Source: Astrocystis sublimbata (Eukaryota; Ascomycota; Sordariomycetes; Xylariales; Xylariaceae). Taken from it: 64,000 nt of DNA. The stretch's first letter is position 1; the number at the start of each line of letters is the position of its first letter. Shown here in pieces: positions 35,199 to 46,281 of the stretch. The notes beneath the pieces are model-generated. The model searched no databases. It was not told the DNA's origin and worked only from the letters and a program-made list of their open reading frames with translations. The translations under genes and the position numbers were made by a program. Location: the NCBI GenBank assembly GCA_022453515.1, contig JAJNNY010000022.1:62001-126000 (forward strand), in the 5' to 3' direction.

Positions 35199-35834
35199 TT
35201 AGAAGACATCCTCTGGTTGCACGACATGATTTCTACCATTGTCTCTAATGTGCTTCAGGGTTGCGTCTCTTTTGCAGGGCTTCCGCATATCGTAAGCATC
35301 CTCCCCATGGGCTTTAGGGTCGTTAGGGTTATCGCCATAGTAGTCCTTTACCACGCGATAGACTTTGTAACCCATATTTTCGTAAAGTTTGATAGCCGTC
35401 TCGTTGCTCTTGCGGACAAACAGATCAACAAACCAGGCGTCGGCCTTCTCAGCGCCAGCCTCAAGCTTCTCACTCAGGATTCTGCCGATACCCAAGCGAC
35501 GGGCTTCTGGTGCTACCGTGAGGGCCGTGATGTGTGCATGCCAGGGAAGATAGTGCTCAGAATGTTTGAAGTAGTCGGGCGAGCTCTCCGTCTTGCCCAT
35601 AACTGGAGGGATGGCTTAGAAGGGATATTCTCGTGCCGTATAAAAGGGGTATCGTCAGTACCTACTGTAGCCGAGTATGTTTCCGTTGTTGTCGACAGCA
35701 ACCTGGAACAGCGAAGGCCAATTGGAATAGTACTGTAGGTAGAAACCTATGTCATACGTCTCGGTGAAGGGATCGAGATTGCATTTCGCAAAGCGATTCA
35801 AGTCTGTTGGGACAAACTGGCGAAATTCAACCAT
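35199..35834 (-). CDS. NAT3: NatB N-terminal acetyltransferase catalytic subunit (Naa20/Nat3)
   Basis: The model has two exons, 35666-35834 and 35199-35602, encoding 190 aa. It begins MVEFRQFVPTDLNRFAKCNLDPFTETY, followed by the typical FYLQYYSNWPSLFQVA. The acetyl-CoA binding motif is TALTVAPEARRLGIGR (RxxGxG). VDLFVRKSNETAIKLYENMGY is the characteristic C-terminal GNAT segment, and DAYDMRKP follows. In yeast Nat3 pairs with Mdm20 on ribosomes and acetylates the initiator Met of proteins starting Met-Asp, Met-Glu, Met-Asn or Met-Gln. Length and motifs match the family, and the 63-nt intron has a standard GTAGGT donor. It is convergent with the SDR gene. Confidence 0.94.
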
Positions 35835-36931
35835 GGCGCGGGCGGATTTTGAGGCGAGGCTGTTGGAAAGGTTGCTTGTTTGGAAGGGAAGATTGCTTGT
35901 AGTGTGACTTTATGACTTGATGTCCATTGTGTGTTCAATGAAAAATGAGACTTCCAACTTAATGGCCCCTCCTTCACCACCTGTATACCTCGCAGGTCAG
36001 GTATCTTGGCTTCAGGGAGGCGCAGGTGGCATGGCGGGGTCTAAACCCCCTCGACCCCTTATATTAGGTAAGTGTTTTTGGGCTAGTGTGCCTAGGTATA
36101 TTGCTCGCTGTCAGGGGCTACCTAACTTGTACCTAACCTCGCCTACCTAGAGGGTCTCACTCACATGTGGAATTTAGCTATGAGGAGCACAACTGACGTA
36201 GCATACTACTAACACAAGGTATTCGTGCATTCAGGCATACACATTGAACTATCTGAAATTTAAGATAGCTAGTATCGATGTATTCAGGTGGTTGCTTCTA
36301 CTTCAGTGCTGAGGGCAATCTGTGACAGCCCAAAAATTGCATGCATATTCATAGTACTACCTAGAAATAGCCCGATAAATTCGACGTGACCTGGTGCGAT
36401 TCCTTTTCGAGCATGAACATATCTACATTCTCACTAGAACGACGATATGAATAGCTTTTTACTCTGTATTCAGATAGATACCTACCTAGGTAGGAACCAT
36501 GGCATCATTGGTCACAGTGCTCTCTGCCTCCCTCCTTTTCTCTCTGTGCATGCAGGTATATGTGTATGTGTATGTGACCCTCCCTTATAGAATAAGACAA
36601 AGGGAAAGATCTTGATCTTCAAAGTGTACTACTAGTAGGGCGTATGTATCTCCTCCCCAACGTGTCTGCCTGCCCTGCCCATGTTTTGCATAAATTCAAA
36701 TGACCTTAAGTGAAGCAAAACAACCAACCAACCAAGCTGCTTTACTTTACGCTCTGACTTCAGTAGCCGTTCATTCCAAATAGAATTCCCTTCCAACAAA
36801 CAAAACTCATGATTTCTAATGCGAGTGACCCAACATTCCTCTCTTTCGTCGCTTTCGTTCCAAATCGCCTTATTAGTGTCATCCAGTAAGGACAAATATA
36901 TTTCTAATGCAGTCGGGGTGTTATTCCCGTA
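35835..36931. other. Intergenic region between tandem minus-strand genes
   Basis: AT-rich, with a full 14-bp palindrome CCTACCTAGGTAGG at 36481-36494. It contains the Nat3 promoter and the 3' region of the unknown 390-aa gene. No gene seen. Confidence 0.55.
36481..36494. repeat. Dispersed palindrome CCTACCTAGGTAGG (best copy)
   Basis: This is a perfect 14-bp palindrome. Its core TACCTAGGTA also occurs exactly at 2634-2643, 27907-27916, 32470-32479, 43297-43306 and 46464-46473, always outside coding exons, with many one- or two-base variants elsewhere. It may be a protein-binding site or a remnant of a short dispersed repeat. Confidence 0.7.
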
Positions 36932-38198
36932 TCAGGCCGATGATTCGGCCTGCGCCAGAAGCCTGGCCCTCCAAGTGTCGCAAACCTCCTCAAAGCCACC
37001 GACGACGTCCCTGCAGACACCGGCGCATTCGCGGTTCTGCAGCCTCTCGCCCCAGTTACCCCTGGCGAGCCAACGCTCACCCTCCTCCTTGAGCTCCTCC
37101 TCGCGCCGGATCTCCGACACCATCTCCTTGGCTGTCCGCAGGCGCCGCGTGGCGGTCGTGGTGGTCTGGCGTGACATGTGTAGGGTATCGGAGAGGTAAT
37201 TCAGCGTCTGCACAAGGTCCGAGGTGACGGAATGTAAAGCCGCCAGGGAATCGAATGCCGACGTCGCGGGCCGCGGCATGTCGCTGGACACGGCTGTGAG
37301 GATGGGCAGGAGGGCGTCGATGGTCTCCGGGTCGGGTGGCGCGACGAGGGGGGAGAGGAGGGGGAATGTAAGGTTGTGGAGTTGTCGTGTCTGATGCGTG
37401 AGGTGTGTCGCTAGGGCGGAGTGTGCGGTGATTAACCTACAATGTATAGAGTCAGCATTTATTCTCATGTGATGTACCTGTCGAGAAGAAGAGGAAGAGG
37501 AAGAAACAAACAAATAATACATAGACTTACCTTGTCGTACTACCCTCGACCCCAGATTGGGAACCGAGGTCTCTTAAGCCATCAGTGACCCGCTTGAACA
37601 CGCCATCTGCCGGACTCCCTGTGCTTTCGGTGCCCCTTCTAGCAAGCGACTCGACGGCATCCATCCTGGCAACTAGGCTGGGCGGCATACCCGCTGACTC
37701 AAGGTCGGATTCCGAGCCATATTCGCTGCCATCGTAGGCACTCTCCATGCGGCGGTGGCCGCGGGGGATGGGCAAGGGCACGTCTAAGCTGGTATGTTTC
37801 GTCCTGCTCGGTAGATCCCTCTGACTCGCAACGTCCACACCGCTGTCCCTGATGCCGTCTACCGTGGCTTCGTGGCCTCCTTCCTCGAGCGTTTCATCTC
37901 CTTCGTACTCGTCGCCGTAGTATTCGTCCTCGTCGCCGGATCCAGACAAGGCGTCTGCTAGCTCGTCGGCAAGGTTTCCGAGCCCGTTATCGTGACCAGG
38001 GCCGGCCCCACCCACGCCGAGGTCGTGGAACTCGGCTTCGTTCATGCTCTGCCGGAGCGGGGTCAGAGGTTCGTTGAAGGAGGACTTGGACTGGCGTCGG
38101 ACGACGGGCGACATGCTGGGGCTTATGTTGGAGTAGCTTGTGTCGATGGCGGCGGAGGAGTGGCGCGAGTGACGCGGGGTTTGAGGCGATCGTGACAT
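36932..38198 (-). CDS. Unknown 390-aa protein, disordered N-terminus and helical C-terminus
   Basis: The model has two exons, 37531-38198 and 36932-37436, with a 94-nt intron and an exact join. The chosen start is MSRSPQTPRHSRHSS. The frame is open further upstream to another ATG at 38396, but that extension is low in complexity and looks like untranslated leader. Residues 1-220 are Ser/Asp/Gly-rich and probably disordered, with acidic runs. From about residue 222 the protein becomes helical (LITAHSALATHLTHQTRQLHN, LHSVTSDLVQTLNYLSDTLH, RRLRTAKEMVSEIRREEELKEEG) and ends with a compact motif (WLARGNWGERL, GVCRDVVGGFEEVCDTWRARL). The C-terminal half looks conserved and may mediate coiled-coil contacts. 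I do not recognise the family. Confidence 0.82.
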
Positions 38199-39508
38199 GG
38201 CTGTGTCTGTGCCTGTGTCGGTCTCTCGCGGGGGGTCGTAGGGTCGCAGGGTCGCAGGGTCAGGCCGGGGCAAGCAAACGAGGGCTCGCCAACCAAGCGG
38301 AAGCAATGGCGCAGGAGGTGCGCCCGGTGGCTGTGAGAGGTATAAGGCAACAAGGCGGTTTCTTGGTTTCTTTATGTTCTGTTTCACTCGGCGCACGGGT
38401 GTCGATCAGTACAGCTGCTGGTTGGGTGCGGCGTGGACTGCGGATACAGGCGGGTTCGGTAGATGCGGTGCACGGAAGGTTACCAGCGGAGAGGAACCGG
38501 CAGGGCGAGAGAGAACAGCTGCAGCTATTCTGCAGAGACTAGACGTAGACGGCACGAGTGATGTGTTGGCAAGCGCATAGCGGGTATTCCGTCGGATGTT
38601 GGGGTGCGGAGCGGTCGCTGGGCAGTGGGCAGCAGCCGGGCCTAAGTACTACCCGGGGAAGCAAGTCTCAAGAAAGAAAGAGAAAATGATGTGGGCAGTC
38701 CCTTCTCGTCCTCGACCCTCACAATGCTTGGTGTTTGTTTGTTTGGTTTGTTGGTTTGTTGTGATAAAGATGTTCTACGGCAGTCGAATTAAGCCGGCAG
38801 CGACCAGGATAATGGCGGTCGGCGCCTTAATTCCATTTACCACCTACGCCGGGCAACCATACCTACTTCCATGTAGGTAGGTTAGGTAGGTATCTAGGTA
38901 CCTGTAACAACGTCATTGTTACCCATGTTTCACCGGACCCCCACGCATTAAGATGTTGATCCAACGTAGACATGTCTCGGCTTGTTCATGGTCTGCTATC
39001 TCTTTCATTCCCTTTGACGTGATTGATTCATGGAAATAAAACAATACACTTGCTTCACAAAGTAGGTAGGTCACTGCGAGTCTGGAGAGAGACTTTTGGC
39101 ACTAAACATTATCGGCATGTGCTCGACCCCACCTCTTACCTTTAATGGAAGGATCCTCAGCTGCCTTAGTCGGGCAAGCCACCTGCAGGCTTAAGGTTCT
39201 TGATTTATATAGGGAACAATAGGGTCATCAGCTGTGTGTCTGTTAGGGAGGTTTTCCGGTACTCCCACCACTATACAGATGTGCATTTTCTGGACAGCAG
39301 TCGTAATCGTGGTTTAATAAAGGTGTATTGAAAGGTAGGTATAAACTATGATTGTAAAATAAGTTGATAGCTGAGGAACAAAGAAAAAAAAGAAATTAAA
39401 TCGGGCAACATAGTGCTTTTTTATAGATATGAAATCTTCTTTTCCATGTTTTCCCAAGGGTTGCTAACATGTTGTCAGATACCTTATAAGTGATGGCATG
39501 CATAGTGG
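38199..39508. other. Intergenic region between tandem minus-strand genes
   Basis: This stretch holds the upstream region of the 390-aa gene and the 3' region of the APH-like gene. It contains a TTTG/TTGG-rich tract near 38730-38760 and several GTAGGTA words at 38870-38900. No gene seen. Confidence 0.55.
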
Positions 39509-40450
39509 TTAAATTGAGTGTATTGTGTGTTGTTCTTGTAATTGTGTGTTCCAAGCCACCCACTCATCGACGACTTCACGGAATCCCAATCTCGCCAACT
39601 CCCGGGCAACGCGAACCCTCCAATCCGTAGGCAAAGTATCTCCAGCTCTTTCCGGCAAATCCATACCACTTGAGCAGTGAAACTTAGTACGGATCCAATC
39701 TTTCGGAACATATCCAACCGTTTCCCAGTCAATGATACTAATCGACCCATCCATTTCATCTAGCAGGATATTTCCTGGTCCTAAATCGGCATGATAGAAA
39801 ACAGAAGATGAGCAATCCATCCCAATTTTTTTGCAGTTCTCGAGAAGACGACCGGGGTAGAAACTCATTTCATCCGTAGACTTTTCCAGGAACTGATCGG
39901 TCAGCCGTTTACCGTCGACCCCACTAATAGTTTCGCCCTCCCAAGTCGCCAATTCCATACAAATCTTAGCGATGCGGCGGACACACTCCTGTTGCTTTGT
40001 CTCGCCCAGTTCATACCATATTTCATTCAGAGTGCGACCGGGAACTCTACCCAAAACAATCAAATAGCGATCACCGAAGTCGCTATAGTAGTAAACATCC
40101 GGGATATGGAAGTCAAGCGGCTGCTTATTTCGGAGGTACTGCAAGGTGGTATGCTCCCTCGTTGCATTTGGGGTAATTAACCTTTTCAGCTTAATGAAAG
40201 CCTCGCCAACACGCCAGACCGCTGAGACAGCTCCTGCATCATAGACCTTTTGAATCTCGCTGGCGTCGGGGAGCGGTTGCGTTTCCGAGGGGGGTTTGGA
40301 AGAGCTGGATAGAACATAGAAGCCGCCATTACTATCGCTCCAGGTAGCGAGATCGGAAGATGATATTTGCTGGCGGCAAAGCAACAGGCTGCCTTCTATT
40401 AGCCAAGATTGGTCATCAATCTGGCGGATTGAACTGTTGATAGTAGACAT
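39509..40450 (-). CDS. Aminoglycoside phosphotransferase (APH) family kinase-like protein
   Basis: Single exon, 313 aa from MSTINSSIRQIDDQSW. The frame stays open to an ATG at 40681, but the added segment is Ser- and Leu-rich without family similarity, so the inner ATG is preferred. The APH fold is recognisable: an N-terminal lobe with AFIKLKRLITPNATREHTTLQYL, a linker YLIVLGRVPGRTLNEIW, the catalytic loop FYHADLGPGNILLDE (Asp in HADLGPGN) and the metal-binding Asp in SISIIDWETVGYVP. The C-terminus is helical (ELARLGFREVVDEWVAWN). Fungi have many such proteins; the natural substrate is generally unknown, and drug resistance is not implied. Confidence 0.88.
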   Translation of the reverse strand: MSTINSSIRQIDDQSWLIEGSLLLCRQQISSSDLATWSDSNGGFYVLSSSSKPPSETQPLPDASEIQKVYDAGAVSAVWRVGEAFIKLKRLITPNATREHTTLQYLRNKQPLDFHIPDVYYYSDFGDRYLIVLGRVPGRTLNEIWYELGETKQQECVRRIAKICMELATWEGETISGVDGKRLTDQFLEKSTDEMSFYPGRLLENCKKIGMDCSSSVFYHADLGPGNILLDEMDGSISIIDWETVGYVPKDWIRTKFHCSSGMDLPERAGDTLPTDWRVRVARELARLGFREVVDEWVAWNTQLQEQHTIHSI

Positions 40451-41178
40451 GTTGAACAGAACGTTCAGGATAGCAAATAGGAAGATACAGGAAGAAAGAG
40501 GACAGAAGGGTGCTAGGAGAAAATACTTGGGCAGTGACCAAGGTGGTGTGAGTAGCGTCAAATGAGCTGTAGGTTGCCTCGACGAAACGGCAATTTCAAG
40601 TGTAAATCTTCTGCAGTATATATCCACCGAGGAAGATGAAGATGAAGATGAAAATATAGTTACGAGAAATGCGGGAAACATTGGTAAAGAGGAGGAGATA
40701 GCGCGCGCGATCAGTCGGTCAGAGGGCCCACACCTGCGTACAGTTGGCTGCAGGTACCAATAAAACCTATCTCAAAAGTTATTTTATAATTGTATACCTA
40801 CCTAGTAGGCCCGTAGGACACATAGGGGTCTCCCACTATTGGTCAGATGCATGAGCTATGGATGGCAAGAAAGTACCCTGGCTAGCTACACTTGAGAAAT
40901 CGCAATGAAATACGTAAACGACCGTGTACTTCAAGTCATTTGAGAGTTCTGATACGATTAATGCAGAAGATAGACACGGCCTTGATCTAAGTGTGAAAAT
41001 CCCAAATCGTTTTATACAAGTTCAAAGGAGTATGCATTTTTCCAACGCCTCGATCTGACTGACTGGCTAATACAATTAGAACATTTCCTCATAATTCAAG
41101 AGTCAATACTCTTGTCCGGAACACCACCATTATTTTGCGATCTTCTTATACTACTGGTAAGCTTTGCTTCGTCCCATC
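40451..41178. other. Intergenic region between tandem minus-strand genes
   Basis: This stretch holds the upstream region of the APH-like gene, including a GAAGAT-repeat tract near 40629-40652, and the 3' region of the Rtt103 gene. No other gene seen. Confidence 0.55.
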
Positions 41179-42653
41179 TCAGCTAGCGTTGCTATCCTTG
41201 CGCAGCATCTCCGCAACATCGGCGTCGATGCCGTCCTCAGCCCCTAGGTCCGGAAAATCACTCGTCTCGTCTATACGTCGCTTCTTGGCCCCGTTGGCCG
41301 CGGTCGCGATAGACTTCGCTATGGCGGGAATCGTCTGCTGCGAGGTCTCGGTCGGCGGAGAAGGGTGGGTGGGAAGCGTGCTGGTCTCGGGCGTGAAGTC
41401 AGGCTGCCACTCGGGCGCCTCATTGCTGCTGCCTGCCTGCTCCGGCTCGAAATCATCGTCTTCCTCATCTTCCCCTCCTTCGCCGTCGTGAGAAGGCGGG
41501 GTCAGGGCCTCGACCTCGGGGGCTGGCTGCTGGTCGTGGCTGTCGTCGAGGCTGCTGCCGCCGGTCGGGTAAGGCTCGTCGTTAGGAAGCCCGGCCATGA
41601 TCGCACGCTCGACCTCATTCTTCTTGTCCTCGACCCTGAGCTTCTTCGTCAGGACGTCCTCGAGCTCGTCCTCGTCCGCGATCAGGGCGTTGCGGTTCGT
41701 GTCGAGCAGCTTCTGGAGCTCGCTGACGAGCTCCCTGCGCGCCTTCACGCACTGCTCCACGGCGCCCTCGGCTTGGGCCAGGGTCTTGAGCAGACCACTC
41801 AGTCGGGCGGCGTAGACGGGGGCTGAAGGGACGGTGCTGCCCGGGGCCATGAGGTTGTCATAGTCCGATTTGGCCGAGGTTACGGCAGGCTTGACGCTCT
41901 GGACCACTTTAGAGACATTCTGCTGAGGCGCAACTAGAGGCGTCAGCTCCTGTGGGACCGAGGAGGCCGCGCCAAAGATGGAGCCGCCGATTCCGCCAGC
42001 CTTTGTGGTGCCGCGAGTCTTGTCGATCTCTGTACAATGTTAATACGAGATGACATGGAGGATGAAAGCTTGCGGCGTTTGACTTACCGTGGATTCGGGT
42101 TTCGACAGCTTGCTGGATCGGTCCTTCGAAGACACCGCGCTCCCTCCACACGTCGACGACCCTGCGGATCCGCTGTTGGACGTCGTGCGGAGCACCCTTG
42201 TAAGCAGCAGTGACGGCCTCGGCGATGGCAGGCGAGAACGAGACAAGGAACTCCTCTTTACGACGTGCTTTGGATTGCTGCGCTACCTCTATGTTTGTGT
42301 GTCAGGGATGGCCACCCACATCGAAGTCAAATCGAAGAAAGCTGCCTGGGGCGGAGGGCTTACCATTGGCGAGGTAGATGAGGTTCAAGCGTTTGTGACT
42401 GGACGAATCCTTCAATTTCTGTAGCCACAACTGAACAGTGCGGTCTGCGTGACGCCTGATAAATCAACAGTCAGCAGGTTAGGGCAGGTGGGTGTGCTGG
42501 CGCATGCATGTAGTATGTAGCTGTTGGCAGCAAGACAATGGACGGGTGGCATTACCTGTAGAACATGATCCATTGGGCTACGCTCACAATGCTGTCTTGC
42601 GTCTCGGATAGAGACGAGAGCTTGGCGAGTACGGCATCATCGTTGTACGCCAT
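41179..42653 (-). CDS. RTT103: Rtt103-like CID protein (RNA polymerase II CTD-binding, transcription termination)
   Basis: The model has four exons, 42556-42653, 42364-42455, 42088-42288 and 41179-42029, joining exactly to give 413 aa. The CTD-interaction domain fills residues 1 to about 135: MAYNDDAVLAKLSSLSETQDSI, VAQWIMFYRRHADRTVQLWLQ, HKRLNLIYLANEVAQQSKARR, and VVDVWRERGVFE. A coiled-coil region follows (LSGLLKTLAQAEGAVEQCVKARRE, LQKLLDTNRNAL). The tail is acidic with a KKRR nuclear signal near the end. In yeast Rtt103 binds Ser2-phosphorylated polymerase II tails and recruits the Rat1 exonuclease for termination. The order CID, coiled coil, acidic tail matches the fungal orthologues. Confidence 0.93.
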
Positions 42654-44462
42654 GATGGCAGAGAGGGCGGCGATGCAGGAGCTTGATGAAATGCGTAGGC
42701 TGTTTGGGGGGTCGTGAGGAGTTTGTGTATGCGTAGGTGCAGAAATATTGGCCGAAAGCTGTGTGCCAAACCTCAATTGTTTGATTGCTTGGGCGTGTGT
42801 GATGGTGTTTACTTTTTCAGACGAACATCAGACTACGGGCAAATTCGCAATTGAGTGTCCGGATGTTTCATCAGGCGGAACAAAGCAATGTGAATGGCCG
42901 ATTGATGGCTGAGATCTAGCTACTGTGCAAAGCCACCCTGCACCAGGTCCGGTATCCTCCCAAGTGTGGTGTACTCAGAGCTACAGTCGAGGTCGGCGAG
43001 TGACGACAACTAATGTGACAATAGACGTCTACCGACTGACCTTTGCGTTCTTTGCGTAGTAGCTCGTCAGCCTCACGTGTTTGGATAGCGCAAGACTACC
43101 TATGGACTAGTGCGGGGTCCCAGTTTCCTAGCAAGAGTCCGAAGGTGAGACTGCTAGGTAAAGAGATTTGTTCACTGGCAGTGGGAGGTAATACAAGGTT
43201 GCAAAATTCTTTATGATGTGAGGACGTGAGGAATGGCTGGATTACAGATGTTGTTAAAGACAAAGCAAAGATACACGTGATTTGATGGAAGCTACCTACC
43301 TAGGTAGACAAGGCCACATCCCTGGGCTGCATTCTGGCCAATCAGTGAAAAGATCAATAGTTGGAGCTACCTATTTAAGGCTTAGCCGCATCACCCCATG
43401 CAGATGTCCAAGTAGTAGGTAAGCACGTCGGCACGGTAGGTACAGCTAAGGTTAGGTGCGCCTGCATCGCTAGCCGCGCATACAGTACTAGGAGAGCTTG
43501 ATAGATCTTCTTGTCGCTAATTATGTCGAAATCGATATGAGTCTGGCGCCAAGAGGTGATTGCCTATCTGATTGCACGCTGACATCCTTTGTTGAACGCT
43601 CCAAGACATTTAACTCGAATTACACAGAGCTCACCAATTCCCACCTAGATATTTGTCCTCAATGGCACCAGGGATAATCAGTTGGGAGGGAGTGCTTTGG
43701 GTATGTGAAGAACTTGGTGAGGACACTGGAGTACAATATACCATTTTCGCAATGGTGGAAGACGACATGATGTACTACAGCCGGTTGGACAAGCCAAAGG
43801 CAGATATCTCATTCCGGCATGCTACTGATGTCCTTGCTCGAATTCCTGACGAGGAAATATTCTCCCAGTGGTCTCCAGATCTCACCCTTACTAGGAGGTA
43901 GGGCCTCTAAAGAGCTCTTGCATCTTTAATGTACTTTGCACGATGTTGGCCTAGCCCTCGACTACTTAGTTACCCACTAAGCCCGAGCAGAGAGGAAAGA
44001 GAAAATTGCCAGAAGACTCGCCTGTCTAGACCTCAAAAAGTCATTACTATTATTACGTGTAATACCACGGCGCACGGTAGCAGACGGGAACCCAAGTAAG
44101 TTTGAAGTATCAAGGCGGCGGCCAGCGGAAGGCCCAGCTCGCCAGGGGGTACATTTGGCAAGTACGTAATGGCCCACTTTGTCCGGCACTGTATGTCTTC
44201 CCGCTAAGCACTGTACCTTTGTCAGTCTGAGGTATGTATCCATGCAGGTTATCCAACCACGAAGTACTGAGCAAATGCAACATTCAAGACGAACACGTTG
44301 ATCACTCCAGCTACCGAAAAATAATCCCATCCCATTCAAGCTCACCCGTCGTAACTTCTCCTGCACTTAGGATATACCAACGAGTGCTTGATCTCTGATC
44401 CCGCAGGCGCGTCTTGCCTCCACCGACACCAGGCTTAGCCAGCTACCTTTACACACATCAAA
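42654..44462. other. Intergenic region between divergent Rtt103 and clathrin light chain genes
   Basis: A 1.8-kb gap with one exact TACCTAGGTA copy (43297-43306) and an orphan ORF at 43662-43901. Otherwise nothing is recognised. Confidence 0.5.
43662..43901 (+). CDS. Orphan ORF, possible gene fragment (79 aa)
   Basis: An ATG at 43662 opens 79 codons (MAPGIISWEGVLWVCEELGE ... ADISFRHATDVLARIPDEEIF ... LTLTRR). The amino-acid composition is protein-like, with many acidic and aromatic residues and no low complexity, unlike neighbouring chance ORFs. A possible donor (GTAGGG) overlaps the stop, so it could be the first exon of a longer gene, but no convincing downstream exon was found before the clathrin gene. 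It may be a relic of a decayed gene. I cannot assign a family. Confidence 0.3.
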   Translation: MAPGIISWEGVLWVCEELGEDTGVQYTIFAMVEDDMMYYSRLDKPKADISFRHATDVLARIPDEEIFSQWSPDLTLTRR

Positions 44463-45304
44463 ATGGCCGACCGATTTCCGTCCTTGGACGACTTTGACTC
44501 CGGTGGTAAGCCTAACATAAAGACCCTTTTCGGGCCCAGAGATCGCGCTCTAATTATAGTCGGAATGCACAGCCCAGACCGACATCAAGGAGGCTGGCTC
44601 ACCATCTGCCGACGATTTCCTTGCCCGCGAACGAGCACTCCTGGGCGAGGATGCAACCCAGTTCACGACCGGTAACGAGGCCGCCGCCCTAGCAGACGCC
44701 GACGACGACCTACTTGGAGGAGGAGGCGAAACTCCCGGTGATGCGCAGTTCGAGAGCCAGTTCCCCGATCTCGCCTCGCAAGAGGTATGTTGCCATATCC
44801 CATAATACACAAAGCAGACACGAGTCTAGAGGAGGATGGAATCTGATCGTTTCACCGCAGCATTCCGGCCCCGGCATCACCGGCCCCTCAGTGTCCTACA
44901 ACTCGGGCTACGGCGCGTACGCGGAGGAAGAGCAGGAGCCCGAGGTGATCAAGGAGTGGCGGGAGAAGCGCGACGCGGCGAACGCGAAGCGGGCGGACGA
45001 GTTCGCGGCGCAGAAGGCCGAGACGATTAAGGAGGCGCAGCAGAACATTGACGAATTCTATGAGAACTACAATAACAAGAAGGACAAGACGATCGCCCAG
45101 ACGCGCAAGGACGAGGAGCAGTTCCTCGCCAGCCGCGACGACACCACCTCCGGCGGCACCAGTTGGGAGCGCATCGCCAAGCTCGTCGACGTCAGCGGAA
45201 AGGGCCAGAAGGGTGGCGCCAGCGGCTCCGGCAAGGAGCGCTTCCGCGAGCTGTTGTCTACCCTGCGCAAGGATGAGAAGGCGCCCGGCGCCGATGGATA
45301 CTAA
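44463..45304 (+). CDS. CLC1: Clathrin light chain
   Basis: The model has three exons, 44463-44505, 44573-44784 and 44861-45304, encoding 232 aa. It starts MADRFPSLDDFDSGAQTDIK. The N-terminal third is acidic (DADDDLLGGGGETPGD). The central helical heavy-chain-binding region begins PEVIKEWREKRDAANAKRADEF and continues QKAETIKEAQQNIDEFYENYNNKKDKTI in two stretches. The C-terminus has TSWERIAKLVDVS and RFRELLSTLRKDEKAPGA, both typical of fungal light chains. It stabilises the clathrin lattice on trans-Golgi and plasma-membrane vesicles, the coat partner of the AP-1 adaptor encoded at 5355-8279. It is convergent with the Cox7-like gene. Confidence 0.95.
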
Positions 45305-45730
45305 ATCTAGGTATCTTTCATTACATCGCACATACATACACATCAGGAGCTGAGCTAGTCCGTGTCGGGTGGGTGCTTATGCCAACCCCTCAGGCAGCCA
45401 CATCTTCTACAGATCAAAAAGCCTCGGGTTTCCGGGTTGTACTTTAGACAGGTGCCAAGTACGCCATCATTTAGTTGGGCATCGTCGTTAACATGGTCGT
45501 CAGTCTATCCTGCGGGTGTCTGATGGCGCAATTGTATTCCATGGATGAGTTGACATTAAGCAGCAAAATAAAGACATAGAGGAACAGGCTGGTGGTTAGG
45601 TAATGTGAACACTTTACGTGAACGCCTTTCTATTGTATGAGACTAGTGAACCGCATCGTTGGTGTTTCGTACCGGCTTGCGTCACACAACCCTCATTCTA
45701 TCTATCTCCCATTGTACTGTATTCAACCGC
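45305..45730. other. Intergenic region between convergent genes
   Basis: These are the 3' regions of the clathrin light chain gene (+) and the Cox7-like gene (-). No other feature seen. Confidence 0.6.
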
Positions 45731-46281
45731 CTAGGCACTGCCGAAAGCGCTATTGTAGCCGGCGATCTTGCGGCCCATCATGTACAGGGATGCTATTGAG
45801 TGCGTCTCGTCAGAAAAGCCGCGCCAAGAGAACTTCTGGGACACCAGCGACTTACCGCCAAGGCTACCCCAGAGCATGATCTGGTAGGGTATGAGGATCT
45901 TGGGGCTTCGGGGGTTCTGCGTCATATAATCTGTCAGTTGATGGTGAAGGGTCGGCACGAATGGGTGCAGGTAGGGAGGCATCTGATAAATAGATATCGA
46001 CGGGCGGACGAGCAGTGGGAGGTGACGTACGATCTGCCAGAGACGGGTGTGTTGCTTGTAGGCTTGTTGGTAGAAGCGCTGGTGCTGGGGCACCTTGTTT
46101 GGGGCGTCAAGCATACTGCGATTGTGTTGCTGGTCAGCATGCTAGAGGGGATATCATTCGAGGATGTACATCGGTTTGGGCCGGGCTAAGGGATCGAGAG
46201 TCGGCCAGTGGCTGGTCGCTCGAGGCTGGCGATGCCCATTCCGCGTGTCGGGGGAAGCAGGAGAGATTGAACGTACGCCAT
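45731..46281 (-). CDS. Cytochrome c oxidase subunit 7 (Cox7/VIIa)-like protein
   Basis: The model has four exons, 46277-46281, 46031-46115, 45856-45916 and 45731-45792, encoding 70 aa. The first coding exon is only 5 nt (ATGGC, then donor GTACGT). It is inferred from the frame; initiation at the second Met (ATG at 46114) is an alternative that loses two residues. The protein has PNKVPQHQRFYQ, which matches the NKVxQLQxxFQ motif of yeast Cox7, then RLWQINPRSPKILIPYQ and one membrane helix (MLWGSLGASLYMMG). Cox7 is a small nuclear-encoded subunit of the inner-membrane cytochrome oxidase. The gene has four exons in only 213 coding nt. It is head to head with the mitochondrial PPR gene, 588 bp apart, suggesting a shared promoter. 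Confidence 0.8.

Noticed and set aside
40451..40681. Upstream extension of the APH-like protein to an ATG at 40681
   Set aside because: The extension is Ser/Leu-rich without kinase similarity and reads like a pyrimidine-rich leader. The inner ATG gives a standard N-terminus.
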